From assembly GCA_036001245.1 (NCBI GenBank), contig DASYUL010000151.1:1-40479 (forward strand): 40,479 nt of DNA. The letters are read 5' to 3'. The translations under genes and the position numbers were made by a program. The notes below the pieces were generated by a model. The model searched no databases, had not been told where the DNA came from, and saw nothing but the letters and a program-made list of their open reading frames with translations. The stretch comes from Gp7-AA6 sp036001245 (lineage in GTDB: Bacteria > Acidobacteriota > Thermoanaerobaculia > UBA5066 > Gp7-AA6). This document shows, piece after piece, positions 7,752 through 15,450 of this stretch; the first letter of the stretch is position 1; the number at the start of each line of letters is the position of its first letter.

Positions 7752-8120
7752 ATGAAGGTTTCGAAACAGAGAACGGAATCGCGCCGACGCATCCGCTCCC
7801 GCATCCGCCGGCGTCTCAGGGGTTCGGTCGAGAGGCCGCGCCTGGCCGTCTTCAAGAGCGGGCGGCACATCTACGCGCAGGTGATCGACGACGCCACCGG
7901 CGCCACGATTGCGCACGCTTCGTCCCTGGACGCCACCCTGAAGGGCGACAGAAAGCCGGCGGCGAACCGGGAGACCGCGACAAGGGTCGGTACCCTGGTC
8001 GCGGAGCGCGCGAAGTCGAAGGGGGTCGCCCGGGTCGTGTTCGACCGCGGCGGCTACATCTACCACGGCAAGGTCAAGGCCCTCGCCGAGGCGGCCCGCC
8101 AGGGCGGCCTCGAGTTCTGA
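7752..8120 (+). CDS. rplR: 50S ribosomal protein L18
   Basis: L18 binds 5S rRNA with L5. The 122-residue product shows an Arg-rich N-terminus, RLRGSVERPRLAVFKSGRHI, the segment YAQVIDDATGAT, and the end VVFDRGGYIYHGKVKALAEAAR (in part). It begins three bases after rplF and has ordinary length. Confidence 0.96.
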   Translation: MKVSKQRTESRRRIRSRIRRRLRGSVERPRLAVFKSGRHIYAQVIDDATGATIAHASSLDATLKGDRKPAANRETATRVGTLVAERAKSKGVARVVFDRGGYIYHGKVKALAEAARQGGLEF

Positions 8121-8151
8121 GTCCGGTGCAGGAGAAGGAGTACAGAGCCCA

Positions 8152-8709
8152 ATGAGCAGCAACCGCATGTCCCGGGCGCCTCGCGAGCGCGAGAAAGAGC
8201 GCGACGCCCAGGGTCGCGAGCTGATCGACCGCGTGGTCCACATCAACCGGGTCACGAAGGTCGTCAAGGGCGGGAAGAACTTCTCGTTCTCCGCGCTCGT
8301 CGTCGTCGGCGACGGCCAGGGGCGCGTCGGCTATGGCTCGGGCAAGGCGAAGGAAGTTCCGATGGCCATCAAGAAGGGTATCGAGATGGCCAAGAAGAAC
8401 ATGCAGCAGATCTCGTTGAAGGGCACGACCATTCCGCACGCGGTCCTCGGGCGCTACGGCGCGGGACGGGTGCTGTTGAAGCCGGCGGCGCCGGGAACGG
8501 GCGTCATCGCCGGAGGACCGGTCCGTGCGGTTCTCGAGTCGGTTGGCATCCAGGACATCCTGACGAAGTCCCTGGGCACGACGAACCCGCATAACGTGAT
8601 CAAGGCGACCTTCGAAGGCCTGACGCGGCTGAAGAACGAGGACGAGATGCGGAAACGCCGCGGCGTCGGCGGTGCGCGGGAACCCCAGCCGGTGGAGGCG
8701 GAGGCATGA
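8152..8709 (+). CDS. rpsE: 30S ribosomal protein S5
   Basis: S5 contributes to mRNA helicase activity and decoding accuracy in the 30S body. The 185-residue product contains the signature VVKGGKNFSFSALVVVGDG near residues 38-56, GYGSGKAKEVPMAIKKG, and the C-terminal GRVLLKPAAPGTGVIAGGP (written in part). A short basic N-terminal tail precedes the double-stranded-RNA-binding-like domain. It overlaps rpmD by four bases. Confidence 0.96.
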   Translation: MSSNRMSRAPREREKERDAQGRELIDRVVHINRVTKVVKGGKNFSFSALVVVGDGQGRVGYGSGKAKEVPMAIKKGIEMAKKNMQQISLKGTTIPHAVLGRYGAGRVLLKPAAPGTGVIAGGPVRAVLESVGIQDILTKSLGTTNPHNVIKATFEGLTRLKNEDEMRKRRGVGGAREPQPVEAEA

Positions 8710-8969
8710 GCGAGGCTTCGCAGACCCCGGCCGCCAGTGCCGCGAAGAAGCAGCGCGCGCGCAAGGCCGCGACGCGGAAGGGCTCGCGAAAGGAAATGCT
8801 GCGTCTGCGCCTGGCGAAGAGCGGGATCGCGACGCCGAAGGACCAGAAGGCGACGATCCACGCCCTCGGCTTTCGCTGGGTCGGTGACGTCGTCGAGCGG
8901 CCGGACACGCCGGAGGTGCGCGGAAGGATTCGCAAGATCGCGCACTTAGTCGAGATCCTCGCCGGCTGA
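8706..8969 (+). CDS. rpmD: 50S ribosomal protein L30 with N-terminal extension
   Basis: L30 is a small 50S protein, usually about 60 residues. Here the product is 87 residues. The first ~28 are Ala/Lys/Arg-rich and lack homology, after which the core runs MLRLRLAKSGIATPKDQKAT, ALGFRWVGDVVERPDTPEVRG and ends HLVEILAG. The start at 8706 overlaps the rpsE stop (ATGA), which supports the longer form. An internal ATG at residue 30 would give a near-minimal protein. Confidence 0.92.
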   Translation: MSEASQTPAASAAKKQRARKAATRKGSRKEMLRLRLAKSGIATPKDQKATIHALGFRWVGDVVERPDTPEVRGRIRKIAHLVEILAG

Positions 8970-8998
8970 GAACTGAAACTCACGAACTGAGAGCTTCG
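8966..8998 (+). repeat. CTGAGAACT-type intergenic repeat, copy 2
   Basis: The rpmD-rplO gap is filled by gctgagaactgaaactc and acgaactgagagcttc, sharing the ctgagaact and gagagct words with 4258-4286 and 22785-22845. No Shine-Dalgarno of the usual kind is visible before rplO. Its role is unknown. Confidence 0.5.
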
Positions 8999-8999
8999 A

Positions 9000-9644
9000 A
9001 TGGCTGAAAAGAAAGACACAAAGAAGAAAGCTCCGGCGAAGAAGCCGGCGAAGGCCGCAGCGCCCGCGAAGAAGGCGACGAAACCGGAGTCGGCGCCCGC
9101 GAAACGCCGCAAGAAGGCCGACGTCTCGCACCGCGAGCCCGCCGCGGCCGCGCAGGCGGCCACGCCGTCTCGCGACGAAGCGGTCCCGCGTCCCCGTTGG
9201 ACGGGCGTCCAGGATCTTCGTCCGGCGCACGGCGCCACGCGCTCGAGAAAGCGCGTCGGCCGCGGTCCGGGGAGCGGCCATGGCAAGACCGCGGGGCGCG
9301 GCAACAAGGGGCAGAAGTCGCGGTCTGGCTACCGCCACCAGCGCGGGTTCGAGGGCGGCCAGATGCCGCTTCACCGCCGCGTTCCCAAGCGTGGTTTCAC
9401 GAACATCTTCCGCACGGAGTACGACATCGTGAACCTCTCCGCGCTCGACCGCTTCGACGCGGGGGAGAGCGTCACGCCCGAAAAGCTGGCGCAGCGGCGT
9501 CTGGCCCACGGCCGGCGCCCCGTGAAAATCCTCGGGGACGGCGAGCTGAAGAAGGCCCTGACCGTTTCCGCCCACAAGTTCTCCGCGTCCGCGAAGACCC
9601 GCATCGAGGCCGCCGGCGGCACCTGTGAGGTTCTGGCCCGATAA
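9000..9644 (+). CDS. rplO: 50S ribosomal protein L15 with long N-terminal extension
   Basis: L15 is a late-assembling 50S protein. The family core begins near residue 71 with DLRPAHGATRSRKRVGRG, followed by GSGHGKTAGRGNKGQKSR and GFEGGQMPLHRRVPKRGF. Before it lies a ~70-residue Lys/Ala/Pro tail that resembles histone-H1-like repeats (AKKPAKAA, APAKKATK). Total length is 214 against a usual ~145. The ATG at 9000 gives the whole tail. No in-frame ATG lies near the core boundary. Confidence 0.95.
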   Translation: MAEKKDTKKKAPAKKPAKAAAPAKKATKPESAPAKRRKKADVSHREPAAAAQAATPSRDEAVPRPRWTGVQDLRPAHGATRSRKRVGRGPGSGHGKTAGRGNKGQKSRSGYRHQRGFEGGQMPLHRRVPKRGFTNIFRTEYDIVNLSALDRFDAGESVTPEKLAQRRLAHGRRPVKILGDGELKKALTVSAHKFSASAKTRIEAAGGTCEVLAR

Positions 9645-9648
9645 GGCT

Positions 9649-11037
9649 ATGAGCGCCCTTCAGAGCCTCGCCAACGTCTTCAACGTTCCCGACCTGCGCA
9701 AGCGGGTCGTGTTCACGTTCCTGCTGCTCGCGGTCTACCGGCTGGGCTCGCACATCCCGACCCCGGGCGTGGATCCGGCAGCCATCGACGCCTTCTTCCG
9801 CTCGTCGGCCGGGTCGCTCTTCGGCTTCCTCGACATCTTCTCCGGCGGCGCGCTCAGAAGGCTGTCGGTCTTCGCGCTCGGCATCATGCCGTACATCTCG
9901 GCGTCGATCATCCTGCAGCTCCTGACCGTCGTCTGGCCCTATCTCGAGAAGCTCTCGAAGGAAGGCGAGATGGGCCGCAAGAAGATCACCCAGTACACTC
10001 GCTACGGGACGGTCCTTCTCTCGTTCGTGCAGGCGTCGGGCATCGCGTTGTGGCTCGAAAAGCAGGTCGCGCCGACGGGAGCCCGCCTCGTTCCGCACCC
10101 CGGCTGGGGATTCCGGCTGATGACCATTCTGACGCTGACGACCGGGACGATCTTCATCATGTGGCTCGGCGAGCAGATCACGGAGCGCGGGATCGGAAAC
10201 GGGATCTCGCTCATCATCTTCGCGGGCATCGTCGTCGGCCTGCCGCGCGCGATCTTCGGCCTCTTTCAGCAGATCCGCGGCGGAACGCTGAACATCCTCA
10301 CCCTGATCGGAGTGCTCGGCTTCATGGTGGGGATCATCGCGCTCATCGTGTTCGTCGAGCGCGCGCAGAGACGAATACCGGTGCAGTACGCCAAGCGCGT
10401 CGTCGGGCGCCGGATCTACGGGGGTCAGAACACGTACCTGCCGCTGCGGGTCAACACGGGCGGTGTCATCCCCATCATCTTCGCGATCTCGATCATTCAG
10501 CTTCCGAGCTACATCGCGACGCTCGTCGGAGCCGACTGGACGAAGAAGGTGGCGAACTCGCTCTCCCAGGGCCAGCCTCTCTACGTGGTCCTCTACGCGC
10601 TCGGGATCCTCTTCTTCTGCTATTTCTACACGTCGATCGTCTTCAACCCGAGCGACACCGCCGACAACATGCGCAAGTACGGTGGGTTCATCCCCGGGAT
10701 CCGTCCGGGCAAGAAGACCGCGGACTACATCGACACGGTGCTCTCGCGCCTGACGATCATCGGCGCCGTGTACCTGACGTTCGTCGCGCTCCTCCCGGAC
10801 TTCCTCGCGCGCGGCTTCCGCTTCTCGAGCCTTCCCTGGATCGGCCCCCAGCTCGAGGCCGCCCTTCCGCCGTTCTTCAGCGAGGGCTTCGGTTTCAACT
10901 TCTATTTTGGCGGCACGTCGCTCCTGATCGTGGTCGGCGTGGCGATGGACACGGTCCAGCAGGTCGAGTCGAAGCTGGTCGAGCACCACTACACCGGATT
11001 CCTGAAGAAGAGCCGGATCCGCGGGCGCCGCTCCTAG
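9649..11037 (+). CDS. secY: Protein translocase subunit SecY
   Basis: SecY is the channel of the general secretion translocon. The 462-residue product has the usual ten hydrophobic segments and the hallmarks RLGSHIPTPGVDP (after TM1), the plug-region GGALRRLSVFALGIMPYISA, and the cytosolic loops with GRRIYGGQNTYLPLRVN. The last loop is KYGGFIPGIRPGKKT. It begins at the ATG at 9649, four bases after rplO, in the standard spc location. adk follows after 10 bases. Confidence 0.97.
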   Translation: MSALQSLANVFNVPDLRKRVVFTFLLLAVYRLGSHIPTPGVDPAAIDAFFRSSAGSLFGFLDIFSGGALRRLSVFALGIMPYISASIILQLLTVVWPYLEKLSKEGEMGRKKITQYTRYGTVLLSFVQASGIALWLEKQVAPTGARLVPHPGWGFRLMTILTLTTGTIFIMWLGEQITERGIGNGISLIIFAGIVVGLPRAIFGLFQQIRGGTLNILTLIGVLGFMVGIIALIVFVERAQRRIPVQYAKRVVGRRIYGGQNTYLPLRVNTGGVIPIIFAISIIQLPSYIATLVGADWTKKVANSLSQGQPLYVVLYALGILFFCYFYTSIVFNPSDTADNMRKYGGFIPGIRPGKKTADYIDTVLSRLTIIGAVYLTFVALLPDFLARGFRFSSLPWIGPQLEAALPPFFSEGFGFNFYFGGTSLLIVVGVAMDTVQQVESKLVEHHYTGFLKKSRIRGRRS

Positions 11038-11047
11038 GTCGAGAGAA

Positions 11048-11641
11048 ATGAGAGTCATCTTTCTCGGGCCGCCGGGCAGCGGCAAGGGCACCCAGGCGAA
11101 GCTTCTCGGGCAGCGATTGAACGTTCCCGCGATCTCGACCGGGGACATGCTCCGGGAAGCCGTGCGGCTCGGGACCCCGCTCGGGCGGCGCGCCAAAGCC
11201 ATCATGGAGGCCGGCGAGCTGGTGCCCGACGACGTCGTGGTCGGGTTGATCCGGGAGCGGATCGCCGCGCCGGACGCCGGCAAGGGATTCATCCTGGACG
11301 GATTCCCCCGCACGATCGAGCAGGCCAATGCCCTGGACCGGCTGCTCGAAGGAAATGGCGCGATGCTCGACGGTGTTATCAACCTTCTCGTGCCGGAAAA
11401 GACGCTGATCGAGCGGATGCTCGGCCGCGCCGCGCAGGAAGGGCGTACCGACGACCGACCCGAGACGGTGGCGGAGCGGCTCAAGGTGTACGGAGAGAAG
11501 ACGGCCCCTCTCGTCGAGCACTACCGGACCCGGGGAATCCTGACGGACGTGGAGGGCTCGGGCGAGATTCCCCAGATTTCGGGGCGGATCGACCGGGCGC
11601 TCGCGGTTCCGGCCCGGGCTCGCGGGGGCGTCCGGGCATGA
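11048..11641 (+). CDS. adk: Adenylate kinase (short LID form)
   Basis: The enzyme interconverts ATP + AMP and 2 ADP in the cytosol. The P-loop GPPGSGKGT is at residues 7-15, and the AMP-site segments STGDMLR and GFILDGFPRT are present. At 197 residues it lacks the ~30-residue LID insert: GRAAQEGRTDDRPETV goes straight across, so no zinc-LID cysteines exist. It sits between secY and map as in many bacteria and overlaps map by four bases. Confidence 0.96.
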   Translation: MRVIFLGPPGSGKGTQAKLLGQRLNVPAISTGDMLREAVRLGTPLGRRAKAIMEAGELVPDDVVVGLIRERIAAPDAGKGFILDGFPRTIEQANALDRLLEGNGAMLDGVINLLVPEKTLIERMLGRAAQEGRTDDRPETVAERLKVYGEKTAPLVEHYRTRGILTDVEGSGEIPQISGRIDRALAVPARARGGVRA

Positions 11642-12429
11642 TTACGATTCGGAGCGCGGACGAGCTTTCGCGGCTGGAGCGCGCTTCCCGGGTCGTTCTC
11701 GAGACCCTGGAGGTCCTCGAGAAGGCGGTCGAGCCGGGAGTCACGACCGAGGAGCTCGACCGGATCGCGGCGGAGGAGATCGGGAAGCGCGGGGCGAAAC
11801 CCGCGTTCCTGAACTACCGGGGTTTTCCGAAGACGATCTGCACGTCGGTCAACGACGAGGTCGTCCACGGGATCCCCGGGAAGCGTTCTTTGAAGGAAGG
11901 CGACATCGTCGGGATCGACTGCGGGGCCGTCGTCGACGGCTACTACGGCGACGCGGCGCGAACTCTGCCGGTCGGCCGGATCGACCCCGCCCGCGCGAAG
12001 CTCCTCCAGGTCACTCGCGAGGCGCTCCATGCGGGCATCGCCGCCGCGCAGCCGGGCGGGAGGGTGTCCGACATCGGCGCGGCCGTCGAGGCAATCGCTC
12101 TCGCTCACGGCTACGGGGTGGTTCGCGAGTTCGTCGGGCACGGCGTGGGCACCGCGCTTCACGAGGAGCCGCAGGTCCCGAACTACGGGCCGCCGGGCCG
12201 GGGAAGCACGTTGAAGCCCGGGATGGTGCTCGCGATCGAGCCGATGTTCAATATCGGAACGGGCCAGGTCTCGGTGGACCGCGACGGGTGGACGGTGCGG
12301 ACCCGCGACCGCAGCGCGTCGGCGCACTTCGAGAACACGATCGCGATCGGCGTGGACGGGCCGGTGATCCTCGGCCTAGACCGGCTCTGGGCGACCGTCG
12401 CGCGAGAGGCGGCGGCGGTCCCGGCATGA
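11638..12429 (+). CDS. map: Methionine aminopeptidase, type I
   Basis: It removes the N-terminal Met from nascent proteins. The 263-residue pita-bread enzyme has the five metal ligands in place: D94 and D105 (GIDCG and GDAAR), H168 (GHGVG), E201 (IEPMF) and E232 (HFENT). H74-equivalent substrate contacts lie in VNDEVVHGIP. It lacks the N-terminal zinc-finger extension, so it is the 1a form. ATGA overlaps join it to adk and infA. Confidence 0.96.
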   Translation: MITIRSADELSRLERASRVVLETLEVLEKAVEPGVTTEELDRIAAEEIGKRGAKPAFLNYRGFPKTICTSVNDEVVHGIPGKRSLKEGDIVGIDCGAVVDGYYGDAARTLPVGRIDPARAKLLQVTREALHAGIAAAQPGGRVSDIGAAVEAIALAHGYGVVREFVGHGVGTALHEEPQVPNYGPPGRGSTLKPGMVLAIEPMFNIGTGQVSVDRDGWTVRTRDRSASAHFENTIAIGVDGPVILGLDRLWATVAREAAAVPA

Positions 12430-12644
12430 CGAAAGAGGATGCGATCGAGGTGATGGCGACGGTTGTCGAGCCGCTGCCGAACGCGATGTTCAAGGTGGAG
12501 TTGGAGAACAAGCATCAGGTGCTCGCGCACATCTCCGGAAAGATGCGGAAGAATTTCATCCGAATCCTTCCGGGCGACAAGGTCCTCGTGGAGCTTTCCC
12601 CGTACGACCTGACGCGCGGGCGGATCATCTACCGGTACAAGTAA
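12426..12644 (+). CDS. infA: Translation initiation factor IF-1
   Basis: IF-1 is an OB-fold factor that binds the 30S A site during initiation. The 72-residue product has the family features MTKEDAIEVMATVVEPLPN, AHISGKMRKNFIRILPGD and VELSPYDLTRGRIIYR. It is chosen from the ATG at 12426, which overlaps the map stop by four bases. rpmJ and rpsM follow, the common order in many phyla. Confidence 0.97.
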   Translation: MTKEDAIEVMATVVEPLPNAMFKVELENKHQVLAHISGKMRKNFIRILPGDKVLVELSPYDLTRGRIIYRYK

Positions 12645-12668
12645 AGGCCACAGAACTTAGGAGCTGTC

Positions 12669-12782
12669 GTGAAAGTCCGAGCGTCGGTCAAACGGATTTG
12701 CGTGAAGTGCCAGATCGTGCGGAGAAACGGCGTGGTCCGGGTCATCTGCCCGATTCCGAAGCACAAGCAGAGACAGGGGTAG
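12669..12782 (+). CDS. rpmJ: 50S ribosomal protein L36 (C+ form)
   Basis: This short gene encodes a 37-residue zinc-binding 50S protein. The sequence begins MKVRASVKRICVKCQIV and ends PIPKHKQRQG. Zinc ligands C11, C14, C27 and H32 are all present. The start is GTG at 12669, with an AGGAG five bases upstream (12659-12663), and the TAG stop is at 12780-12782, three bases before rpsM. Confidence 0.95.
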   Translation: MKVRASVKRICVKCQIVRRNGVVRVICPIPKHKQRQG

Positions 12783-12785
12783 CAA

Positions 12786-13169
12786 ATGGCACGAATTGCG
12801 GGGGTCGACCTCCCTCTCAACAAGCGGGTCGAAATCGGCCTGACCTACATCTACGGCATCGGGCGGTCCAAGGCGAACGTCATCCTCGAGAAGGCGGACG
12901 TCCGGCCGGACACGCACGTCAAGGACCTCTCCGAAGAAGAGGTCGTCCGAATCCGCAAAGTCGTCACCGACGACGTCAAGGTCGAGGGGGACCTGCGCCG
13001 CGACATCTCGGTGGACATCAAGCGGCTGATGGACATCGGCTGCTATCGCGGGATGCGGCACCGGCGCAACCTGCCGGTGCGGGGTCAGCGCACGCACACG
13101 AACGCGCGGACGCGGAAGGGGCCGCGCCGCCAGACGATCGCCGGCAAGAAGAAGGCGACCAAGAAGTAA
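12786..13169 (+). CDS. rpsM: 30S ribosomal protein S13
   Basis: S13 contacts P-site tRNA and bridges to the 50S subunit. The 127-residue product begins ARIAGVDLPLNKRVEIGL and carries YRGMRHRRNLPVRGQRT near residues 85-101, followed by HTNARTRKGPRRQ and a Lys-rich tail. It heads the alpha operon. The 100-base gap after it carries a duplicated hairpin repeat before rpsK. Confidence 0.97.
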   Translation: MARIAGVDLPLNKRVEIGLTYIYGIGRSKANVILEKADVRPDTHVKDLSEEEVVRIRKVVTDDVKVEGDLRRDISVDIKRLMDIGCYRGMRHRRNLPVRGQRTHTNARTRKGPRRQTIAGKKKATKK

Positions 13170-13172
13170 AGT

Positions 13173-13250
13173 CGTGGGGTCTGATCCCGAAGGGGTCTGA
13201 CCCCACCTCGGCAAACATCGTGGGGTCTGATCCCGAAGGGGTCTGACCCC
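13173..13250 (+). repeat. Tandem pair of 32-base hairpin repeats between rpsM and rpsK
   Basis: Two identical 32-base units (13173-13204 and 13219-13250) are separated by 14 bases containing GCAAACAT. Each can fold as GGGGTC pairing with GACCCC, or internally as GATCCC-GAA-GGGGTC with one wobble. A diverged pair with nearly the same spacer word lies at 31485-31560, and a single related hairpin is at 14424-14448. The element fills most of the 100-base gap inside the alpha operon, so it is likely co-transcribed. Confidence 0.75.
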
Positions 13251-13269
13251 GCCACCAGAAGGAAACGAC

Positions 13270-13707
13270 ATGGCCGAACCGACAGCAGACTCCGCGACGC
13301 CGGAAAAGGGGCCCGCGAAAAAGGGCCGGAAACCCCGTGGTGGCAAGAAGGAGAAGAAGAACATCCCGCACGCCATTGCGACGGTGCAGGCGTCGTTCAA
13401 CAACACGATCATCGCGATCGCGGACCAGGAGGGGAATATTCTCGCCTGGTCCTCGGCGGGGCGGATCGGTTTCAAGGGCTCGCGCAAGGGCACTCCGTTC
13501 GCGGCGCAGCTCGCGGCCGCCAATTGCGCCGAGCACGCGAAGGAAAACGGCGTCCGGTCGGTCGACGTTCGGGTCACCGGCCCCGGGGCGGGACGGGAAT
13601 CGGCCATTCGGGCCCTTCAGGCCAACGGGATCGACATCAAGTCCATCAAGGACACGACGCCGATCCCCCACAACGGCTGCCGGCCGAGAAAGCGGCGGCG
13701 CGTCTAA
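13270..13707 (+). CDS. rpsK: 30S ribosomal protein S11
   Basis: S11 lines the platform near the mRNA exit and Shine-Dalgarno helix. The core begins near residue 28 (KKNIPHAIATVQASFNNTI), with GRIGFKGSRKGTPFAAQLAA in the middle and the end PIPHNGCRPRKRRRV, which includes the NG site known for isoaspartate in the family. About 25 extra Lys/Pro/Gly residues precede the core, making 145 residues. Spacing to rpsD is 83 bases. Confidence 0.96.
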   Translation: MAEPTADSATPEKGPAKKGRKPRGGKKEKKNIPHAIATVQASFNNTIIAIADQEGNILAWSSAGRIGFKGSRKGTPFAAQLAAANCAEHAKENGVRSVDVRVTGPGAGRESAIRALQANGIDIKSIKDTTPIPHNGCRPRKRRRV

Positions 13708-13711
13708 GAAA

Positions 13712-13771
13712 CCTCGCCCGTAAACCGGCTCCTCGGTTCCTGGCCGGGAGGAAGGGCGTAAACAAACGAGG
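13712..13771 (+). promoter_or_regulatory. Possible structured leader of rpsD
   Basis: The rpsK-rpsD gap contains nested complementary words: CCTCG (13712-13716) with CGAGG (13767-13771), CGCCC (13715-13719) with GGGCG (13754-13758), and an AACCG/CGGTT stem (13723-13727, 13734-13738). In many bacteria S4 represses its operon by binding an upstream RNA fold. Whether this is such a site is inference from position and pairing only. Confidence 0.3.
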
Positions 13772-13790
13772 GAACCGACGGAGGTCTCTT

Positions 13791-14417
13791 TTGGCTCGTC
13801 ACACCGAATCGGTTTGCCGGCTCTGCCGGCGCGAAGGGATGAAGCTGTTCCTGAAGGGGGACCGCTGCTTCAAGGACAAGTGCGCGATCGAGCGCCGCAA
13901 CTACCCGCCCGGCCAGCACGGCCGGCGCCGGAGCAAGCTCCTGGGATACGGGATCCAGCTCCGCGAGAAGCAAAAGGTCAAGCGAATCTACGGGCTCCTC
14001 GAGCGACCGTTCCGCCTGACGTTCCAGCGCGCGGAGCGCCGCAAGGGGATCACGGGCGCGAATCTGCTCCAGGAGCTCGAGAGGCGGCTCGACAACGTCG
14101 TGTACTCGCTCGGCTTCGCGGCGTCGCGCGCTCAGGCGCGGCAGCTCGTGCGCCACGGGCACGTCACCGTCAACGGGAAGAAGGTGACGATCCCGTCTTT
14201 CCGGGTATCCAAGGGCAACGTGGTTGCGATCAAAGAGAAAAGCCGGACGAACGATCAGATCAAGGCCTCGGTCGAGACCGCGCGGGCGCGCGGCGTTCCG
14301 GGATGGCTCGACCTGCAGCCGGAGTCGTTCAGCGGAACGGTTCTGGAGCTGCCGAGCCGGGAAGAGATCAAGCTGCCCATTCAGGAGCAGCTGATCGTCG
14401 AGCTCTATTCGAAGTAG
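13791..14417 (+). CDS. rpsD: 30S ribosomal protein S4, zinc-binding type
   Basis: S4 nucleates 16S 5'-domain assembly. The 208-residue product is read from a TTG at 13791, seven bases after CGGAGG. This gives the canonical MARHTESVCRLCRREG start, while longer in-frame readings run into rpsK. Four cysteines (C9, C12, C26, C31) form the zinc site of C+ S4. The S4 RNA-binding domain with LDNVVYSLGFAASRAQARQL (in part) follows at residues ~95-160, and the C-terminus IVELYSK is typical. Confidence 0.95.
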   Translation: MARHTESVCRLCRREGMKLFLKGDRCFKDKCAIERRNYPPGQHGRRRSKLLGYGIQLREKQKVKRIYGLLERPFRLTFQRAERRKGITGANLLQELERRLDNVVYSLGFAASRAQARQLVRHGHVTVNGKKVTIPSFRVSKGNVVAIKEKSRTNDQIKASVETARARGVPGWLDLQPESFSGTVLELPSREEIKLPIQEQLIVELYSK

Positions 14418-14423
14418 CGAAGC

Positions 14424-14448
14424 GGGGTGAGATTCTAAATCTGACCCC
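14424..14448 (+). repeat. Single GGGGT-type hairpin between rpsD and rpoA
   Basis: An 11-bp inverted repeat with one mismatch (14424-14434 and 14438-14448, loop CTA) ends in ACCCC just ahead of the GGAGG that serves rpoA. Word content (GGGGT...TGACCCC) resembles the tandem units at 13173-13250. It lacks a U-run, so it is unlikely to be a terminator. Confidence 0.5.
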
Positions 14449-14465
14449 TCGGAGGAAAAAGTCAA

Positions 14466-15446
14466 ATGACGCTGTGGAAGGGATTTCAGAAGCCGAAGCG
14501 GCTCGAGGTCGAGACCGAGTCGGTATCGGCGACGTACGGGAAGTTTTACGCGCAGCCGTTCGAGCGGGGCTTCGGCACAACGATCGGCAATGCGCTGCGC
14601 CGGGTGCTGCTCTCCTCGATCGAAGGGGCGGCGATCACGGCAGTGAAGATCGAGGGCGTTCTGCACGAGTTTTCCTCGCTGCCGGGCGTCGTCGAGGACG
14701 TGACCGACATCATCCTCAACCTGAAGCAGATCCCCATCAAGATGCACACCACCGAGGAAAAGATGCTCACGCTCGACGTGACCCGTAAGGGCCAGGTCAC
14801 GGCCGCCGACCTGCAGGGGGATTCGACGATCGAGATCCTCGAGCCGGATGCGCCCATCGCGACGCTTTCGGAGAACGGAAAGCTCCAGATGGAGATGCGG
14901 GTCTCGATGGGCCGCGGTTACGTTTCCGCGGACAAGAACTTCGACGAGGACATGGGGATCGGATACATCCCGATCGACTCGGTCCACTCGCCGGTGCGGC
15001 GCGTGAACTACCACGTCGAGGCGGCCCGGATCGGGCAGGCGACGGACTACGACCGGCTCGTCCTCGAGGTCTGGACGAACGGCACCGTGTCGCCCGCCGA
15101 CGCCGTGGGCCTCGCCGCGACCCTGCTCCGCGACCACCTGACGATCTTCGTGAACGCGGAAGTCGAGACCGCGCTCGAAGGGGCCGGCGAGGGGGAGCTC
15201 CCCGAGAACCTCGCCGAGTACCTCAACAAGTCGGTCGACGAGCTCGAACTCTCCGTCCGCAGCGCGAACTGCCTGAAGAACGCGGGAATCCGGTCCATCC
15301 GCGACCTCGTGCAGAAGAGCGAGCGCGACATGCTCGAGACGAAGAACTTCGGGCGCAAGTCGCTGAACGAGATCAAGGACATCCTCCGGCCGATGGGGCT
15401 GTCCCTCGGGATGGACCTCGAGCCGGCGGAAGCGAAGAGCGAGTAG
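14466..15446 (+). CDS. rpoA: DNA-directed RNA polymerase alpha subunit
   Basis: Alpha dimerises to start RNA polymerase assembly, and its C-terminal domain binds UP elements and activators. The 326-residue product has the N-terminal dimerisation signature ERGFGTTIGNALRRVLLSS near residues 35-53 and the C-terminal domain with SVRSANCLKNAGIRSIRDLV (in part) and KNFGRKSLNEIKDIL near residues 297-311. It lies in its usual place between rpsD and rplQ. GGAGG precedes the ATG. Confidence 0.97.
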   Translation: MTLWKGFQKPKRLEVETESVSATYGKFYAQPFERGFGTTIGNALRRVLLSSIEGAAITAVKIEGVLHEFSSLPGVVEDVTDIILNLKQIPIKMHTTEEKMLTLDVTRKGQVTAADLQGDSTIEILEPDAPIATLSENGKLQMEMRVSMGRGYVSADKNFDEDMGIGYIPIDSVHSPVRRVNYHVEAARIGQATDYDRLVLEVWTNGTVSPADAVGLAATLLRDHLTIFVNAEVETALEGAGEGELPENLAEYLNKSVDELELSVRSANCLKNAGIRSIRDLVQKSERDMLETKNFGRKSLNEIKDILRPMGLSLGMDLEPAEAKSE

Positions 15447-15450
15447 CGCC

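Noticed and set aside
9472..11484. A 670-codon minus-strand frame antisense to secY and adk
   Set aside because: Low-complexity charged composition typical of shadow frames in GC-rich DNA; secY and adk are unmistakable on the plus strand.
13173..13250. CRISPR-like appearance of the tandem repeats
   Set aside because: Only two units, with a short spacer whose main word recurs at the second locus, and no cas genes. Palindromic repeat units fit better.
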